A stretch of 64,000 nucleotides of DNA from Paludibacter sp. (GCA_028710415.1 JAQTUE010000002.1:186001-250000); one strand, 5' to 3'. Shown: positions 8,261 to 18,061, numbered from the stretch's first letter. Notes: a model not told the origin generated them from the letters alone. Made by a program: numbers and translations.

Positions 8261-8453
8261 TAGTCATATTCCATTGGACGGGAGATGTAGTATAACCGCG
8301 ACTTCATATTGGGTCGTATCGTTTACATAAACTCCTAAAAAGTCAGGGAAATGGTCTCGTTTTATGGAGCTGTTTGTAAATTAAGACCTCTTGTCCAATC
8401 GAATAGAAGAATAAATGTATTAGTTCACGGTGGGGTTAGCGTGATCAGTTTTT

Positions 8454-10535
8454 TCAAATATTTACCGTAAATTGATAGTCGACCCCTTTACCCGGCTCGC
8501 TAATCAATTCAACTGTTCCACCAATTGTATGGAGCCGATTCTGAAGATTAAAGAGCCCCAATCCTTTTTGTTGTGTCAAAACTTCCTGAATATCAAACCC
8601 AATTCCATCATCTTTGTATTGTAAATGAATTTGATTTCCGCTATCCTCTAACAGAATATATATGTTGGCTGCCCTGGCATATTTTATCGAATTATTAATA
8701 CATTCAATAATCGCCCGATAAAGTGAAGCTTCTATTTCTACATTTATTCGTCGGGTAGAATTACTTTCAAAAACAATATTGAGTGTTGTTGATACATTTA
8801 GTTTGTCAACAAAATTTCTAATAGCGGAGCTTAATCCATAATTAGTTAGAAGATGAGGACTGAGTTTAGCAGATATTTCTTTTACTGTCATAATTGCTTC
8901 TTCGAGTATTTTTTCAGCATTATCAATAATTTCAGTACGACTTATGTTGTTATTTTGTCTTTCCGACCATTGAAGGTAAAGTTTAATAGTCGAAAGTAAA
9001 GGTCCTAAACCCTCATGCAATTCTTTCGAGAAATAGGCTCTTTCCTTTTCCTCGGTTTGAATAATGGCTTTGACTATATTTTTCTGAATATCTTTTTTTT
9101 CTGTAATATCATGGATAACTCCATAAACCAGCTTATCCCTTGACACATAATTAAGCAGCAATTCAACATGTACTATTGAATTGTCTTTTTTTAAACAACT
9201 GGTTTCCATGTTGTAACTCTGATTATCTGTTTTTTTTGAATAAAGAATAGTTTCCAGTTTTTGATTATTCTCAGACCCAACCAATTGAGTCAGCTTCATC
9301 CCTTCCAATTCCTTTCCTGCATAGCCAAAAATATCATAAATTGCCATATTGACATATTCAAAACAACCATTTTTACAAACAAATATCCCATCAGTTATAT
9401 TCTCCGACAGAAGTTTGTATTTCTGATTACTGGTTGTAAGCATTTCTTCTGTCTTTTTCCGGGCAGTGATGTCTTGATTACTGCCTCTGATCCCCCGAAA
9501 TTTACCTGACGCATCAAATACCGGTTGGCAAAAATGCCCCATCCATCTTACGACCCCATCTTTTCGGATAATTCTATATTGAATTTCATGATCGAAAACA
9601 TGCGCTGTCTTTTCATTCTTGTTATGTTCTTTAAAATTCAGTAAATCTTCGGGATGTATGATATCAAATATAAGTTGCGGGTTTTCTACAAACTCATTAG
9701 CTGTGTAACCCGAATTGCGTTCACAGGATGGAGAGCAATAGAGCATCCTGTCGTTTGAATCAATCCAGAATTCCCAGTTGGTTGCAAAATCAGCTACGGT
9801 ACGATATTTTTCTTCAGTTATTCTTAGAACTTCATTCGATTTTACTAATTCTGCTGTTCTTTCTTTTACGCGATCTTCCAGTTCTTCATTCAGTTGCTTT
9901 AAAGCATTTTCAGCCTGTTTTATTTCTGTAATATCCCGAATGAGAGTTGCAACTGTTCCTTTTCCTGGCGAAAAACCAGATATTGAAAGATGTTTATTCA
10001 AAGGAGCAAAATAAGTTTCAAAGATTGCTGGTTCGCCCGAAGTTGCAACCTGAGAATACACATCGAGAAATAGTGCTTTTTCCAATGAATATCTCTCGGT
10101 AAATTTCAGACCAATAACATCGCTTAGTCTTCTATTTATAATCTTTTCGTAAGCAGGGTTAGCATCAATTAGCACATAATCAACTGCTTCTCCGGTTACA
10201 TCATAAATAATTTCATGAATCGCCAACCCTTCTGTCATTGATGCGTAAATATTCGCGAGATTTTTCTCGCTTTCGTTCAATGCTTCCTTGTTAAGTTTTA
10301 GTTCTAACTGATGCTTTCTCTCCGGACGGATTACCAGAAAATAAACTGAAGGTGCTATTAGAATTGACAGGATAATACAATCAATCAGGGCTGTAATCAA
10401 CAAAGGTAATGGGGGCAGAAAAACCATTACAAGCATGGTGCTAAATTCAAGGATTAAAATGCCTCCAATAAAATAAATCAACTGCTTATAGGTGGTTTTG
10501 CGTGTTGAATTATGGATTTTTGATTGAGTGCTCAT
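8454..10535 (-). CDS. Membrane-bound multi-PAS sensor histidine kinase
   Basis: 693 residues. Two membrane helices lie near 18-40 and 43-68, then PAS domains at about 90-205, 240-360 and 370-480, with a coiled coil (206-240) between the first two. The kinase core is of the NarX/DegS type: His507 in KELHEGLGPLLSTIKLYLQW, and an ATPase domain with N box ECINNS (611-616), DDGIGF (642-647) and GLGL (658-661). The family autophosphorylates and passes phosphate to a LuxR-type regulator. No response regulator is nearby. The short periplasmic loop suggests that sensing is cytoplasmic or in the membrane. Confidence 0.9.
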   Translation of the reverse strand: MSTQSKIHNSTRKTTYKQLIYFIGGILILEFSTMLVMVFLPPLPLLITALIDCIILSILIAPSVYFLVIRPERKHQLELKLNKEALNESEKNLANIYASMTEGLAIHEIIYDVTGEAVDYVLIDANPAYEKIINRRLSDVIGLKFTERYSLEKALFLDVYSQVATSGEPAIFETYFAPLNKHLSISGFSPGKGTVATLIRDITEIKQAENALKQLNEELEDRVKERTAELVKSNEVLRITEEKYRTVADFATNWEFWIDSNDRMLYCSPSCERNSGYTANEFVENPQLIFDIIHPEDLLNFKEHNKNEKTAHVFDHEIQYRIIRKDGVVRWMGHFCQPVFDASGKFRGIRGSNQDITARKKTEEMLTTSNQKYKLLSENITDGIFVCKNGCFEYVNMAIYDIFGYAGKELEGMKLTQLVGSENNQKLETILYSKKTDNQSYNMETSCLKKDNSIVHVELLLNYVSRDKLVYGVIHDITEKKDIQKNIVKAIIQTEEKERAYFSKELHEGLGPLLSTIKLYLQWSERQNNNISRTEIIDNAEKILEEAIMTVKEISAKLSPHLLTNYGLSSAIRNFVDKLNVSTTLNIVFESNSTRRINVEIEASLYRAIIECINNSIKYARAANIYILLEDSGNQIHLQYKDDGIGFDIQEVLTQQKGLGLFNLQNRLHTIGGTVELISEPGKGVDYQFTVNI

Positions 10536-10662
10536 TGAGTTCCGTAAATTAAGTAAATATCGTTTGTTGGTATCTCCGAAAATGACTTAGTTTAATTTGA
10601 TTTGTAACAATGATTGGTATGATTACGATGATTCTAAGTATTATTTCCCGGTCAACTGATAA

Positions 10663-11069
10663 TCATTTACTAAAAATCCCGGGAGAAAGATATAGTCTTG
10701 TAGTCAGATTCCGGATCATATCTACAGTCAATTTGCGTTTTCGATTCAGCACTTCTGAAACCAAGTTGGCCCCTCCAATTTCTGGTCCTAAATCAATTTG
10801 CTTCAGGTGCATTTCTTCCGTTCTGATTTTAATCGCTCAATCGGATCGGGTGCTTCAATCTTGTAATGTTTCTTTTCATATTCATCAATCAGCAAAGCCA
10901 GCACATCGGCTTCGTCGCTTTCGGGAGTACCTTTAATAGCATCAAAAATGACTTCAAGTCTTTTCAATCCATTCCGATAATCTGATTCTGTTTTTATAAG
11001 TTGTATGTTTATGGAGTCTAATTGTGTAATTGAGTGATAGTCTTCCTTCTCTCTACTCTTGTTATACAA
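10663..11069 (-). pseudogene. higA: Frameshifted higA antitoxin
   Basis: The N-terminal half reads IQLIKTESDYRNGLKRLEVI...TPESDEADVLALLIDEYEKKHYKIEAPDPIE and then leaves frame. One frame away the rest continues as IKIRTEEMHLKQIDLGPE, GGANLVSEVLNRKRKLTVDM and so on to TGA at 10663-10665, including the helix-turn-helix. A single lost base (GAG[G]CG) near 10836 explains the break. The expected start codon is ATA (11010-11012), and a -7 element (TATATTTG, 11067-11074) overlaps the upstream ATG at 11069. No HigB toxin gene is visible. HigA normally represses and neutralises HigB. Confidence 0.85.
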
Positions 11070-11148
11070 ATATAGCCTTTTTTATTCAATGACTGCAATA
11101 ATCACATACCCACCAACAACCCCAAGCCGTATTTTTTATCAGTACAAA

Positions 11149-11967
11149 TCATTTCTTCCCAACTTTTAAATACATTCCAACTTTTACGCCTATTGAGAAT
11201 GGTTTAATATCCGTTGTCTGATATGATTTCCAGACTCCATTATAAGTTCCGTCAACCTGGTATAGCATCTTAGTATCCGGTTTTAGAATATTATTTAATC
11301 CGTAATGAAAGTAAGCTCCTGCATACAGGTCAATTCTTTCGGATATCTTATAAATGCCACCTAGTTCAACTATGGCTGTATAGGCAGGATTCAAAGTATA
11401 TTTCCCGGTAAAGTTTTGAGTGATTGTTTTAAAACCCTGATCAGGTACATCAGTCAGTTCAATGTTCCACTGGGGGTAATATCCGCTCGTAACGATTTCA
11501 CCACCTGTTGATTTGTATGTTGCTTGTACAGGGATTGAAATCTTTGCTCCGGCTGTTGCCAATAACCCTATCTTTGAATTAAACCGGTGTTTGAATTGTG
11601 CAGTGAGTGGAATTTCAAAGAATAATACCTGTTGAGTCTCCTGCCAGTTTTTAAAATCAGATTTAAAGATATAAATATCTCCATCGCTGTCAATGGCCGG
11701 AGTACTTTCAGTTAAGTTGACAGTTGAGGTGGTTGTAAAGCTTTGTACTCCAATACCGGTTTGCACTCCCCAATGTGAAGTAAAAAAATGGCTGAATGCT
11801 ATATTGGCTGTATAACCCGTGTTACCTGATTGTATTCCATCCTGAAGCGTGTACCTAAGATTATGCGATCCTGCCCCGGCATTGACATTTAAATAGTTCC
11901 AGGTTTCCTGTGCCTGAATGACTGTTGAGATAACGATACTTAGGAGTATGATGATATGTTTTTTCAT
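11149..11967 (-). CDS. Outer-membrane beta-barrel protein (small porin type)
   Basis: 272 residues with a signal peptide (MKKHIIILLSIVISTVIQAQ). The mature part alternates amphipathic strands: HNLRYTLQDG, YTANIAFSHFF, WGVQTGIGVQSFT, EIPLTAQFKHRF, LLATAGAKISIP, YTAIVELGGIYKI, DLYAGAYFHYGL, PFSIGVKVGMYLKV. This fits the 8-10-strand OMP_b-brl family. No enzymatic residues are visible. It follows the T9SS-exported leucine-rich protein by 39 bases and may be in the same operon. Confidence 0.75.
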   Translation of the reverse strand: MKKHIIILLSIVISTVIQAQETWNYLNVNAGAGSHNLRYTLQDGIQSGNTGYTANIAFSHFFTSHWGVQTGIGVQSFTTTSTVNLTESTPAIDSDGDIYIFKSDFKNWQETQQVLFFEIPLTAQFKHRFNSKIGLLATAGAKISIPVQATYKSTGGEIVTSGYYPQWNIELTDVPDQGFKTITQNFTGKYTLNPAYTAIVELGGIYKISERIDLYAGAYFHYGLNNILKPDTKMLYQVDGTYNGVWKSYQTTDIKPFSIGVKVGMYLKVGKK

Positions 11968-12006
11968 ATTTTTTTGTTGAAATAGCTGAATGTGTTTTTG
12001 TGAGTC

Positions 12007-14166
12007 TTATTTTCCTACAATTATCTTGAATACATAATCTGTTCCTACGACAGTCACATGGCCAATATAAGCTCCGGATAGAGGCAGGTTAAATTGATTT
12101 ATTTCTTTCACTACCGAAGATTCGTAAACACAGATTCCTTGAATATTATAGACCGATAATTTAGTATCTTTCAATTGGTCATCACTCAACCCTGTCAGTT
12201 GAACAGTACTTGGTTCATTTTCTTTTACAGGATTCGGGAAGGTACTAACCTGTGCATTGACACGTGGAATGTTCAATACTTTTGGACAACTGTACAGCGT
12301 ACTGCCATCAGTAGTTGTCAGTTTTAATGAATAACTTCCCACTAATCCTGCCGGATCAACATAAAATTGCTTTGTAGCTCCCGCAATCTCCACATCGTTT
12401 TTGTACCATTGATAACCAGCAAACCGATTGCTAAAGTTATCAAACATAACCAGGGTGTTGAATTTAGTACGGATATTATCGGCAGATACATTGATGGTGA
12501 ACGTAAACGGATAATCCGGACTCTCGACATTGAGTTCATTATTCATCTTAAGTGTACCCTGATACGTTCCATCAGGCACGTTTGATGGGATCAAGAATGA
12601 TAAAACGCCTGAAGTTCCCGGGGTAGACAATGCATGATACGCAATATTCTTAATCCCTGCATTCAGGGCTGCCGCATTAAACGTTATTTTATGCTGTGTT
12701 GGTGTTCCTGTAACTAAGGTATAAGGCAGATCCATATACGAGCCTTCGCAGCCGGGTGTAGGCGTTGATAAAGTACTTAAAGTTACGTAATCTGAGATCT
12801 TTGCATTAGTTATAACATAGTTTGCAGGAGCAACATATTTATCCTTTGCACTACCTGTCAGCGTATAAACTACGGTGATAGTTTTACTGATTCCAACATT
12901 TGCATTGTCATAAGTTGCTGTTGCAGTTACGCTTACATTATTTGCATCAGCTGCATCAACTCCTTGTAAATTACCTAAATATGTAATAACAGCACTTGTG
13001 TTGCCATCAACCATTTTGTTGGTTATAACGGTGGGAGTAGTGATAGTAAGAATCTTTGCATCAAGAGTTTTAAATGTTACCTCTACACCATAGTCTGCAC
13101 CTGCACTGTTGGAAGCATAGGTCCTTGCAAAATAAATTGTATTTGGCAGCAATCCTGTAATCGTCGAACTGTATCTCCTGCCGCTAATAGGTTGTGTAAG
13201 TTCTGATGTCTTAGATGCAAGATCTATTGTTGGGGTTGGACTGGTACTCCATACAACACCATATTGGGTTGTATTATTGGGATCTATGTCGGTAATGACC
13301 CCTTTCATGATTGCATTGGTTGAACTTATATTTGAAATGGATTGTGTAGTTACTGTTGGAGCCACTCCTTCTACAATGTTCGTGAATTTTTGCCATTGAG
13401 TATGTGCTGAATAGGTAGACTTTTTCCCAATAGGCACATACAGAATGCATGAACTTGTAGTTAACCCATTCACAAAATAAGGATCATAATATCCCGGACT
13501 ATATAAATCATTAATGAATGAAACCATTTTTTTAAGTCCTGTACAACCTGAAAATGGACTGGGATCAATCCAATAGACTGTACTGGGTATAATCAATTCT
13601 GTAATACCGGTACAGCCAATAAAAGTGCCATAATGAATGGCTGACACTCCTGTTGGCAATTTAAATTTGCCGGTTAAGCCGCTACAATTTTTAAATGCAC
13701 ATTGCCCGATATAATTCACTGAATAATACTCTGAATAAGGGAAATTTATCGTGCCTGTTAAGCCGCTGCAGCCATTAAAAGCATAATCTTCAATAACACT
13801 AATCTCTGCTGGCAGAACGATTGATTTCAGGCTTACCTTTCCTGAAAATGCATAAGCGGGTATTTCTCCATTTCTATAGTATATATTACCTGTCACTGTA
13901 CCATTAACTCCACTATAATCTGCAATACTAGTCCTTGCAATATCTAATTTTGCTAAAACAGGCATATTATCCCTCATGGTTTTAAAATCCTGTGCATCTA
14001 TGCTACCACTAACAGTAAGGTCAGTAATTGTGCTTAGCTCAGTTGCGGTTAGCAATGTAGATAATGTCCCCGCAGTAGGTACATTGATGGTTTTTGAAAC
14101 TTGTGCTTGCCCAATAATAAAAAGGAATAAGCATACTAGCAGTAAAATTGGTTTTCTTCTTCTCAT
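12007..14166 (-). CDS. T9SS-exported BspA-type leucine-rich repeat protein
   Basis: 719 residues with a signal peptide at 1-21. Leucine-rich BspA-type repeats occupy about 80-245 (YAFNGCSGLTGTINFP, CAFKNCSGLTGKFKLP, TFIGCTGITELIIPSTV). A fibronectin-like segment lies at 265-365 and a YDG/MBG-like domain at about 370-455. The C-terminal ~75 residues form a type A T9SS sorting domain (FPNPVKENEP...YNIQGICVYES...PLSGAYIGHVTV). The protein should be exported by type IX secretion and held at or released from the surface. BspA repeats often bind host or matrix proteins; the ligand here is unknown. Confidence 0.85.
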   Translation of the reverse strand: MRRRKPILLLVCLFLFIIGQAQVSKTINVPTAGTLSTLLTATELSTITDLTVSGSIDAQDFKTMRDNMPVLAKLDIARTSIADYSGVNGTVTGNIYYRNGEIPAYAFSGKVSLKSIVLPAEISVIEDYAFNGCSGLTGTINFPYSEYYSVNYIGQCAFKNCSGLTGKFKLPTGVSAIHYGTFIGCTGITELIIPSTVYWIDPSPFSGCTGLKKMVSFINDLYSPGYYDPYFVNGLTTSSCILYVPIGKKSTYSAHTQWQKFTNIVEGVAPTVTTQSISNISSTNAIMKGVITDIDPNNTTQYGVVWSTSPTPTIDLASKTSELTQPISGRRYSSTITGLLPNTIYFARTYASNSAGADYGVEVTFKTLDAKILTITTPTVITNKMVDGNTSAVITYLGNLQGVDAADANNVSVTATATYDNANVGISKTITVVYTLTGSAKDKYVAPANYVITNAKISDYVTLSTLSTPTPGCEGSYMDLPYTLVTGTPTQHKITFNAAALNAGIKNIAYHALSTPGTSGVLSFLIPSNVPDGTYQGTLKMNNELNVESPDYPFTFTINVSADNIRTKFNTLVMFDNFSNRFAGYQWYKNDVEIAGATKQFYVDPAGLVGSYSLKLTTTDGSTLYSCPKVLNIPRVNAQVSTFPNPVKENEPSTVQLTGLSDDQLKDTKLSVYNIQGICVYESSVVKEINQFNLPLSGAYIGHVTVVGTDYVFKIIVGK

Positions 14167-14223
14167 ATTATTTTAAAATTCTATATAGACTTCATTTTTT
14201 TATTCACTTTCCCTACCAACTTT

Positions 14224-14312
14224 TAGGGTCATATTGCATGGGATATCTCTTATGTGGAGCATAACCTGTTAAATGCACAACATTCTCTAACTGCATATTG
14301 GCTTTTGCTTTT
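14224..14312 (-). repeat. Short repeat R1 at the 3' end of an unknown gene
   Basis: Directly downstream of the gene at 14315-14971. The segment GGTTATGCTCCACATAAGAG followed by CCATGCAATATGACCC aligns with repeat R2 (15010-15120), which lies in the same position behind the neighbouring gene. Confidence 0.5.
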
Positions 14313-14314
14313 TA

Positions 14315-14971
14315 TCAGTTTATAATTTGATCTCTGAATAAAAAAGCAATAATTATTATAATTCCTATGATCGTTGGAATTATAAATGATTTAGATCGAT
14401 AACGTAGGTCCTTCCCGATATAATTCCACCATAGATTGGAAAAGAGAGCCAGTGATACAAACATATTTCCTCCAGCTATTGATCTGAATATATGTCTGGA
14501 GCCAATTGTGCTCGGGTCGTACAGATAATAAAAAGCACAAACATAGCAAATTGATAATATAGTGGATAGTATTAATACTAAAACTATGATAATCGGTTTT
14601 GTCGTTTTTAATTTCAATAAATTGTAAGTAAATAAAATACCGCCTGTTAATCCGGTAAATAAAACAGAACAAACCATGATTTGAGTTAGAGAGAAGAGTT
14701 CTGGTGCTGATTCATCTTTTACAACGTATCTAAACCAACCGCCCATGAGGAACTTTCTAAAGTTCACATCATCTTCAATTTCTTCCTTGTCTTTAATCTT
14801 TTTATTTTCAATCTCTTTTCTTTCGTCAGGTGTTAGTTGGATTCCACGAGCTATTAATTCTTTCTCAGCTGAGCGTACATATTGATCCTGATATTCAGAA
14901 TAGTTGAGTAAAGTTTTTATGAGTTTCTCGGTTGATTGTGCCTTTACTCTTTCAATAAATGGGCCTTTCAT
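14315..14971 (-). CDS. Membrane protein of unknown function
   Basis: 218 residues. The N-terminal ~80 residues are soluble and charged, with a helical pattern (STEKLIKTLLNYSEYQDQYV, ELIARGIQLTPDERKEIENKK). Four membrane helices follow, near 94-115, 122-146, 160-180 and 195-215. I recognise no family. It has its own start, no overlap with neighbours and an AT-rich composition typical of the accessory segment. It is followed by repeat R1. Confidence 0.6.
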   Translation of the reverse strand: MKGPFIERVKAQSTEKLIKTLLNYSEYQDQYVRSAEKELIARGIQLTPDERKEIENKKIKDKEEIEDDVNFRKFLMGGWFRYVVKDESAPELFSLTQIMVCSVLFTGLTGGILFTYNLLKLKTTKPIIIVLVLILSTILSICYVCAFYYLYDPSTIGSRHIFRSIAGGNMFVSLALFSNLWWNYIGKDLRYRSKSFIIPTIIGIIIIIAFLFRDQIIN

Positions 14972-15009
14972 TTTTCATTTTTCATTATGCAATTTATAAC
15001 CTAGATTGT

Positions 15010-15120
15010 ATACTTTACTGGGTCTATTGCACGAGATGCTCTATTTGCTGGAGCAAAACCTGCCAAATTAATATCAGCCACCAACTGCCCAACATGTATG
15101 TCGGAGTTGGGCTTTTCTAC
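15010..15120 (-). repeat. Short repeat R2 at the 3' end of an unknown gene
   Basis: It lies just downstream of the gene at 15125-16834. GGTTTTGCTCCAGCAAATAG and CGTGCAATAGACCCAGTAAA align with R1. It also carries the hairpin GCCCAAC/GTTGGGC, followed by T on the + strand. Confidence 0.5.
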
Positions 15121-15124
15121 GTTG

Positions 15125-16834
15125 TTATTTTAGTTCTTTCATGTATTTGTATGAGTCGTCCGGCTTTAGTAGTACTGACTCATTCCAAAACTTCTTGTCG
15201 TTTAGGTTTTCGACAGAAAAATTCCAATTTGTCAATGTACTCATTTGGTCTACTACTAGACTTCCCCAAAAAATATCGTCTACTTGTTTTGGTTCAAAAT
15301 ATGTCCATTCATATAGCTCATTTTTATCGCTAAGCAAAACAAAATAATGAATTGCCTTTACACCCTTATTATTCGTTACAAGTACTGGATTAATAACTAC
15401 AGATTTGTCTGTCGGATAAATTAAAGACTGGTCAGATATTTTCGCATAGGTTGTCGAGTTACTAATTTTCAATTTTTGATATAGTGAATTAAATAATTGC
15501 TTTACTTTTGTCTCAAATTCCTTATTTCTAATCTTTGTCTGTTCTCTTATTGCATCTGCTACAATTTCACACATTCCAATGTAGTCTCTGTTGTTGATTT
15601 CTTCTGTCTTCCAACTAGAATCACCATATCTCTTCCAATCTGGGTCTTTTGTAAGGTCTGGCACTTTTTTAAATAGCATTGTTTCCCAAAAATCAGGATT
15701 AAGGTCTATAGAATTTACTTTGAAGAAATTCCATTGTTGAAGGTTGTTAAAGTATTTTTGCTTGCCGTCGTTCATGTTTTTAGCTTCAAAATAGGTAACA
15801 TTTGATTTTTTATAGTACCACTTACCATTAAACATTACTCCCGTAACAATATAACTGTATGTTTTGGGAATGGCATCAAGAAAACCTTCATCTTTAATGT
15901 CTTTTCCTGAAATTATCTGTACAGCTTTATCTTTTTTTGTGTTGGTAAGTGATTTAAAATTCTGTGCCGGAACCTGCTGAATAAAGAATGCCACGAATTT
16001 TGATTTATCAGTGTTGAACAATGATTGATAGGCCATGTCAATATTGATAGTACTGTCCGAAGAGGGAATAATGTCTTTTAATGACTGCTTGTTAAATATC
16101 AAATCATAATACTTGTTCACTAGAATGTCACTTCTTTCTTGTTGTAATTCTTTTTCTCTTAGTAACGTTGGACTGTTAGAAGCTATCGTATAAACAATCT
16201 CGTTTAAAGCTTGTGATAATGCATTATTCAATGTGCACTCTATGGTTTTTTCAGTGCAACAAAATTCTAAACCTGGATTATTCCAATCACCAGTGTACGA
16301 TTTGTCAAGAATAATTGAGTTTGATCTATAGTCGTAAAACTGAACGCTAATTCTGGCATGACTTATTCTCTTCTCTCTGTAAAGTTCTATTGAAGAAAAA
16401 TTTAGAACATATTGCAGTTCCTCCTTTTCCGAAAAAGTCTTCAACTTTGTTAACGTACCATCACTTTTAGCATCAACTAGCTTGATTAGCATGTTTGGAA
16501 ATTTCTCAAAAAAGCGGTAAGTTAAATAATGCTCTGAAATTAAACTCGCTTGTTTGAAGAAATCTAAGTTCTTAGAAAATTCTATCTCACTTTTGCTTAT
16601 AGCTTGAATATTCTCTGGTTGATTTTTGAGTTCAGGTGTTTCTATTAACTTAGTTTGGTCCAAAGTTGCTTGGCTTTGTTTCAATTTTTTATTAAAATCC
16701 CAAACTTCCTTGTTGAGTGCTTTCTCATAAGTTGTCACGTTGGGAGCAAGAATTAGGATTTGTGGTTCGTATTTCGTTTGACCTGATACTAACGTAAAAG
16801 TCAATAGAAATATAAATGTCGTTATATGTTTCAT
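15125..16834 (-). CDS. Exported protein of unknown function
   Basis: 569 residues with a signal peptide (MKHITTFIFLLTFTLVSGQ). The mature protein is mixed alpha/beta with no cysteine-rich or enzymatic signature that I can name; a CC pair is at about 193-194. Aromatic- and lysine-rich segments such as YSYIVTGVMFNGKWYYKKSNVTYFE suggest a periplasmic or surface location. It lies between two other unknown genes of the same strand, followed by repeat R2. Confidence 0.6.
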   Translation of the reverse strand: MKHITTFIFLLTFTLVSGQTKYEPQILILAPNVTTYEKALNKEVWDFNKKLKQSQATLDQTKLIETPELKNQPENIQAISKSEIEFSKNLDFFKQASLISEHYLTYRFFEKFPNMLIKLVDAKSDGTLTKLKTFSEKEELQYVLNFSSIELYREKRISHARISVQFYDYRSNSIILDKSYTGDWNNPGLEFCCTEKTIECTLNNALSQALNEIVYTIASNSPTLLREKELQQERSDILVNKYYDLIFNKQSLKDIIPSSDSTINIDMAYQSLFNTDKSKFVAFFIQQVPAQNFKSLTNTKKDKAVQIISGKDIKDEGFLDAIPKTYSYIVTGVMFNGKWYYKKSNVTYFEAKNMNDGKQKYFNNLQQWNFFKVNSIDLNPDFWETMLFKKVPDLTKDPDWKRYGDSSWKTEEINNRDYIGMCEIVADAIREQTKIRNKEFETKVKQLFNSLYQKLKISNSTTYAKISDQSLIYPTDKSVVINPVLVTNNKGVKAIHYFVLLSDKNELYEWTYFEPKQVDDIFWGSLVVDQMSTLTNWNFSVENLNDKKFWNESVLLKPDDSYKYMKELK

Positions 16835-17011
16835 GTGTTTTGTTTATTTTTGTCTTACCTAAATCATCCTCGCTGCCGTACTATTACATTGTGTGTCAAT
16901 CTTAAATTTAAGTCATATTCGCCAATATACCTTACCTTTGGCATAATCACCCACACGAAACTAACGAGTGAGAGCAAGGCAAGAATTTTGGAAAAGAAAC
17001 CTTTCACGATA

Positions 17012-18061
17012 TTATCTATTATTCCTGCTAAATTTCAGCACATTGGTTTCAGTATTGAAGTTTGAATCAAACGTTCTAGCAATTACCCTGAATTCCGAAA
17101 AACCAACTGTTTGCATTGCATATAGCTTAGCCTGGCAAATATCTGTTGCAGTCATAAAATGGGAATATTCATCAAGATGCGTATGGGCAGCGTAATAAAT
17201 CGTGGTGTCGGGTAATCTATGAACCTTTATCAAACCTTTGTGTTGTGGCTCTATGGAAAGTAGTTGGCTGTCTTTTGAGTATTTGAAAATAGATTCACCA
17301 CCCATATAAAACTGACCTGATTCAATGGAAACCGGTAAAAGATAGAAATAAAACAGGTTGTTTTTTTCAAGGACAGGAATATCAAAGTTCATGACATTTT
17401 TATTTTCATTCAGGCTTGGTGAGTCCTGAATGAAAGCCCTGATTTCTTTTTTTATTTCAATCAATACCAGTTCTTTTTTCGTTGGTATCCGGTCTTCCTG
17501 TTTCAACTGAATTCTGGCTGAAGTTATCGAATCTTTTCCCCAAATACTGGCCGTATATTTAATTTTAATACCTGTTGCATCGGAAGTATAATAGAGGACT
17601 TTCAAGGAATCCTTTTCGAAGAATGGTACATAATCGTGGTATAATACATTGTTCGGTTTTGTTTCGCCAATCATATTGCTGCTTGTCTTTGCCATTCTTT
17701 CCAGTTTATACAGGCTTAACCCTTCCTGCACAATCGAATCCGATATTCGTTTTAAATTCAGGCTGGAATATAAAACAGAATCTAAAATGGGTATAGTTTT
17801 TTTAATTACATACTTTGAATCAGTAAGATGCAAACTGTCTGTCCCATTCACTTTTACTTCGGGCTGTTTTGGGGTGTAAAATACCGGAGTCATGTTAGTA
17901 AATCCATCTTTTGTGCTGCCTAGAGTAAGCCCTTTTTTATTAAACCCAATAGCCGGGGAAAATGTATTAGGCCACAGGTTTGGCGGGGAACTGAATAAGA
18001 AATTATTTGAAAACAACAACAAGAACACAAGGAATAAAAGTAATTTGAACTTCTTAAACAT
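17012..18061 (-). CDS. Exported protein with a JAMM-like HxH motif
   Basis: 349 residues from ATG 18061, chosen because the signal sequence starts there (MFKKFKLLLFLVFLLLFSNNF) and a -7 element lies at 18124-18131; the frame is open to 18208. The C-terminal part contains YYAAHTHLDEYSHFMTATDI, which resembles the metal-binding HxH...S/TxxD signature of JAMM/RadC-like proteases, with spacing one residue longer than usual. The rest is unfamiliar. It could be a periplasmic metalloprotease or an inactive relative. Confidence 0.55.
   Translation of the reverse strand: MFKKFKLLLFLVFLLLFSNNFLFSSPPNLWPNTFSPAIGFNKKGLTLGSTKDGFTNMTPVFYTPKQPEVKVNGTDSLHLTDSKYVIKKTIPILDSVLYSSLNLKRISDSIVQEGLSLYKLERMAKTSSNMIGETKPNNVLYHDYVPFFEKDSLKVLYYTSDATGIKIKYTASIWGKDSITSARIQLKQEDRIPTKKELVLIEIKKEIRAFIQDSPSLNENKNVMNFDIPVLEKNNLFYFYLLPVSIESGQFYMGGESIFKYSKDSQLLSIEPQHKGLIKVHRLPDTTIYYAAHTHLDEYSHFMTATDICQAKLYAMQTVGFSEFRVIARTFDSNFNTETNVLKFSRNNR

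Noticed and set aside
15090-15120. Integron attC site (GCCCAAC/GTTGGGC)
   Set aside because: The two cores are only 26 bases apart end to end, shorter than any usual attC, and R1 lacks both cores. No integrase is visible.
16826-17065. 79-codon frame on the + strand
   Set aside because: It overlaps the ends of two better supported genes and shows no promoter or family.
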